Assembly (NCBI GenBank): GCA_017621705.1
Contig: JAGASR010000033.1
Span: 1 to 63,296 of the forward strand
Source of the DNA: Clostridia bacterium
GTDB lineage: Bacteria > Bacillota > Clostridia > Oscillospirales > UBA644
Length of the DNA stretch: 63,296 nt
Direction of reading: 5' to 3'
The position numbers and the translations under genes were made by a program. This document shows, piece after piece, positions 60,461 to 63,296 of the stretch. Position 1 is the first letter of the stretch, and the number at the start of each line of letters is the position of its first letter. The notes beneath the pieces were generated by a model, which worked only from the letters and a program-made list of their open reading frames with translations, was not told where the DNA came from and did not search any database.

Positions 60461-63246
60461 GCCATGTTACGTACGACAGCGGCACATCTCGGGCAAAGAG
60501 TAGGATGTTCGGAATCTTTACCGACTTCTTCGGAATAGCACCAACAACGTTCGCACTTTTCGCCATCAGCAACCGCAACTTCAGCGGAAATACCGGGCTT
60601 ATTAGCACAAGCTTTACCACCGTTACCTTTAACAACGGAAACCTGAGAAACGATGAGGACAGTAGCAAGAAGATCTGCTTTATCCGCATATTTTTCGTAA
60701 TTTTCATCGTCACAGTAAAGGATTACTTTTGCTTCGAGAGGTTTACCGATAAGTTTTGCGGTACGTGCTTCTTCGAGAACAACGTTGATATCGTCACGAA
60801 GAACGGAAAGATCAAGATACTCTTCGATCTTTTCATTGCTGAGCTGATATTCATCATAATGACCGACAAACGGGTTGTACATGACGTTTTCAGCATTATC
60901 GGTAGATCTGTGAGGCATTGCTTTCCAGATTTCATCAGAAGTAAATGCAAGAATGGGAGCAAGCATTCTAACCATAGTATCAAGAATAAGGAACATAGCG
61001 GTCTCCGCACTTCTGCGTTTAAGACCGTTTTTATCTTCGCAGTAAAGAACGTCTTTAATAACATCAAGATAGAAGTTAGACATATCTACTACGCAGAAAT
61101 TACGTATAGAATGGAATACAAGGTGGTATTCATAGTTCTCGTATGCTTCCTTAACTTTGTCCATAAGCTCGTTAAGTCTGGAAATAGCCCATTTATCGAG
61201 TTCGGACATTTCATCTGCAGAAACAAGATTATCAGCATCGAAATCGTTAAGGTTACCGAGAATATAACGTGCGGTATTACGGATCTTAAGATAAGCCTGA
61301 GAAAGCTGTTTGAAGATGTTGTCGGATACACGGACGTCTACTCTGTAGTCGGAAGATGCAACCCAAAGCCTGAGAAGGTCTGCGCCGTACTGCTTGATGA
61401 TTTCTTCGGGAGCAATGGAGTTACCGAGAGATTTATGCATTGCTTTACCTTCACCGTCAACTACCCAACCGTGGGTAAGAACAGTTTTATAAGGAGCACC
61501 CTGCTCTTTTGCACCAACAGCGGTAAGAAGAGAAGACTGGAACCAACCACGATACTGGTCAGCACCTTCGAGATACATATCGGCAGGCCATTTTGCATCT
61601 TTATCATCTTCAAGAACGACAAAATGAGTAGAACCGCTATCGAACCAACCGTCAAGAGTATCGGTTTCTTTAGTAAAGTGAATTCCGCCGCAATGAGGAC
61701 ATTTGAATCCGTTGGGGAGAAGTTCTTCAGCTTCTTTTTCATACCAGGAATTCGAACCGAGTTCAGCAAACATATTTGCAACAGAATCAATAGTTTCATC
61801 GGTACAAACAGGTTTACCGCAATCAGAACAATAGAAAACAGGAATGGGAAGACCCCAATGACGCTGACGGGAAATACACCAGTCTGCTCTTTCACGAACC
61901 ATCTGTGTAATTCTTTCGCCGCCCCATGCAGGAAGCCATGTAACATCTTCACAAGCTTTTACAGTCTGATCTTTGAAAGACTCAACAGAACAGAACCACT
62001 GCGGAGTTGCTCTGAAGATAATGGGATTTTTACATCTCCAGCAATGAGGATAAGTATGAGTTATTTCTTCACTTGCAAAGAGGGAATTGGTTGCAACAAG
62101 ATCATCATAAATTGCTTTATTTGACTCATCATACTTCATACCTGCAAACTTACCTGAATCAGCAGTCTGACGGCCTTTATCGTCAACAGGAACGATCATA
62201 TCGAGGTTATAACGACGACCTGTCTTATAGTCATCAACACCGAAACCGGGAGCAGTATGAACACAACCAGTACCGCTTTCCATTGTTACATAATCAGCAG
62301 TAACAAGAAGGCTGTCTCTGTCAAGGAAAGGATGCTGAGCGGTCATGTATTCAAAATCAGAACCGGTAAGAGTTGCGATAACTTTATAGTTTTCAATCTT
62401 ACCTGCCTGCATTGTCTTTCTCATAAGAGCTTCAGCAACAATGTAGATCTCGCCGTTTTCAGCTTTAACGAGAACATAGCTTTCCATCGGATGGAGAGCT
62501 ATAGCAAGGTTACCGGGAAGAGTCCAGGTGGTGGTTGTCCAGATAATGAAATACATCTTGGACAGATCACCGTACTGAGAAAGTTTGCCTTTATCGTCTT
62601 TTACATTAAATTTAACGTAAATAGAAGTACAGGGATCATCTTTATATTCGATTTCTGCTTCAGCAAGAGCAGTTTCATCAACAGGACACCAATAAATCGG
62701 TTTAAGTCCTTTATAGATATATCCCTTTTTATACATTTCACCGAAAACACGTACTTCACGTGCTTCAAACTTCGGATCCATTGTCAGGTAAGGATTGTAC
62801 CAATCGGCAAGAACACCGAGACGTACAAACTGATTTCTCTGAATGTCTACAAAATCAGAAGCGAATTTTTCACAAGCAGTCCTGAATTCGGGAATAGACA
62901 TTTTCTTTCTGTCGAGTTTATTCTTTTTGATAATAGCACTTTCGATAGGCATACCATGGTTATCCCAACCGGGAACAAAAGGTGCTTTATAGCCGGAAAG
63001 CCACTTATATCTGTTAACAAAGTCTTTAAGGACTTTATTCATTGCGGTACCCATGTGGATATTTCCGTTAGAGAACGGAGGACCGTCATGGAGCACATAC
63101 GCAGGTTTATCTTTATTTAATTCCAAAAGTTTTGCATATACGCCTGCATCATTCCAAGCATCAAGCATGGAGGGCTCTCTCTGAGGCAGAGAAGCTCTCA
63201 TCGGAAAGTCGGTTGCAGGAAGATTAAGCGTCTTATTATAATCCAT
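60457..63246 (-). CDS. ileS: Isoleucyl-tRNA synthetase
   Basis: The 929-residue class I synthetase has the HIGH-type motif NGNIHMGTAMN (His64), the WTTTTWTLPGNLAI editing-domain block, and the C-terminal zinc finger CERCWC plus CPRC. The KMSKS loop reads GKAMHKSLGN (600-609) instead of the common RKMSKS, though the second lysine is kept. Length fits the eubacterial type. No T-box can be judged because the upstream DNA is cut off. The order ileS-lspA-rluD is a classic cluster. Confidence 0.95.
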   Translation of the reverse strand: MDYNKTLNLPATDFPMRASLPQREPSMLDAWNDAGVYAKLLELNKDKPAYVLHDGPPFSNGNIHMGTAMNKVLKDFVNRYKWLSGYKAPFVPGWDNHGMPIESAIIKKNKLDRKKMSIPEFRTACEKFASDFVDIQRNQFVRLGVLADWYNPYLTMDPKFEAREVRVFGEMYKKGYIYKGLKPIYWCPVDETALAEAEIEYKDDPCTSIYVKFNVKDDKGKLSQYGDLSKMYFIIWTTTTWTLPGNLAIALHPMESYVLVKAENGEIYIVAEALMRKTMQAGKIENYKVIATLTGSDFEYMTAQHPFLDRDSLLVTADYVTMESGTGCVHTAPGFGVDDYKTGRRYNLDMIVPVDDKGRQTADSGKFAGMKYDESNKAIYDDLVATNSLFASEEITHTYPHCWRCKNPIIFRATPQWFCSVESFKDQTVKACEDVTWLPAWGGERITQMVRERADWCISRQRHWGLPIPVFYCSDCGKPVCTDETIDSVANMFAELGSNSWYEKEAEELLPNGFKCPHCGGIHFTKETDTLDGWFDSGSTHFVVLEDDKDAKWPADMYLEGADQYRGWFQSSLLTAVGAKEQGAPYKTVLTHGWVVDGEGKAMHKSLGNSIAPEEIIKQYGADLLRLWVASSDYRVDVRVSDNIFKQLSQAYLKIRNTARYILGNLNDFDADNLVSADEMSELDKWAISRLNELMDKVKEAYENYEYHLVFHSIRNFCVVDMSNFYLDVIKDVLYCEDKNGLKRRSAETAMFLILDTMVRMLAPILAFTSDEIWKAMPHRSTDNAENVMYNPFVGHYDEYQLSNEKIEEYLDLSVLRDDINVVLEEARTAKLIGKPLEAKVILYCDDENYEKYADKADLLATVLIVSQVSVVKGNGGKACANKPGISAEVAVADGEKCERCWCYSEEVGKDSEHPTLCPRCAAVVRNMA

Positions 63247-63270
63247 AGTTAAACAGAAACCCCTCTTTAA

Positions 63271-63296
63271 TTAATCATCATCGTCTTCATCGTCGT
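63271..63296 (-). CDS. C-terminal end of an acidic protein (cut by window edge)
   Basis: On the minus strand the last codons read Asp-Asp-Glu-Asp-Asp-Asp-Asp then TAA at 63273-63271. Such an acidic tail directly before ileS would suit a DivIVA-type cell division protein, which often precedes ileS in Firmicutes, but only seven residues are visible and the identity is a guess. Confidence 0.35.

Noticed and set aside
60454..62124. 556-codon open frame on the plus strand opposite ileS
   Set aside because: IleS is unmistakable on the other strand; the antisense translation is Phe/Ile/Cys-rich with no domain.
1..63296. CRISPR arrays, rRNA genes, insertion sequences, prophage modules
   Set aside because: No regularly spaced repeats, rRNA segments, transposases or phage structural genes were seen; the lone tyrosine recombinase is not enough to call a mobile element.

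Overview
The window reads as low-GC Gram-positive DNA of class Clostridia. Evidence: the hprK-murB-whiA block, the pth-mfd-prsA order, an anaerobic radical-SAM HemZ, an HprK-type catabolite control system, a SipL-like DUF3794/LysM spore protein (implying sporulation), and many sigma-A promoters with TTGACA / TATAAT spaced 17 bp and a TGn extended -10. Carbohydrate genes (GH2, GH51, KDPG aldolase, ROK kinase, Gfo/Idh/MocA oxidoreductase) would suit a gut anaerobe, perhaps of the Oscillospirales; that placement is inference. No rRNA, CRISPR array, IS element or prophage is visible.

Layout. 1-6595: core block hprK, murB, whiA, dnaE and a small ORF; rapZ and yvcK, usually between murB and whiA, are absent. 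6592-8751: acyltransferase-like membrane protein, KDPG/KHG aldolase, TRIC-like channel. 8863-13334: a TetR regulator with a palindromic operator on its own promoter, then an OYE/FAD reductase and both subunits of aconitase X, probably one catabolic operon for an unknown substrate. 13389-17092 (minus): GH51 glycosidase, FAD oxidoreductase and TIM-barrel isomerase. 17161-17513: a promoter, a duplicated 5' piece of tRNA-Pro followed by a folded insert, then intact tRNA-Pro(CGG). 17716-21125: UroD-family protein and GH2 glycosidase. 21252-26734: HtrA protease, an ABC permease without an ATPase, and the SipL-like protein. 26863-30048: a PduL phosphotransacetylase and, convergent, a fusion of a TIM-barrel epimerase to an acyl-CoA ligase.

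30192-36831: RluA-type synthase (apparently leaderless mRNA), CBS protein, two tiny membrane proteins, ROK glucokinase with a double-GT4 glycosyltransferase, and a Gfo/Idh/MocA oxidoreductase. 36850-42047: pth, mfd, prsA-like lipoprotein. 42091-42431 holds a candidate pseudoknotted RNA. 42432-43637: PatB/MalY lyase. 43828-54100: a tightly overlapped operon pncB, Fe-ADH, recJ, relA, dtd, MBL hydrolase, hemZ, nucleoside kinase. 54269-56068: rpsU, yqeG, Xaa-Pro peptidase. 56199-59035: tRNA-Leu(UAG), pyrophosphatase, a frameshifted epimerase and a Xer-type tyrosine recombinase, with two palindromes built like dif sites. 59064-63296 (minus): rluD, lspA, ileS and the tail of an acidic protein.

The most unusual items are the dif-like site directly before the Xer gene, the tRNA-Pro fragment with its structured insert, the pseudoknot candidate, the aconitase-X operon and the two domain fusions. 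All functions are read from sequence motifs by eye; no database search was possible.
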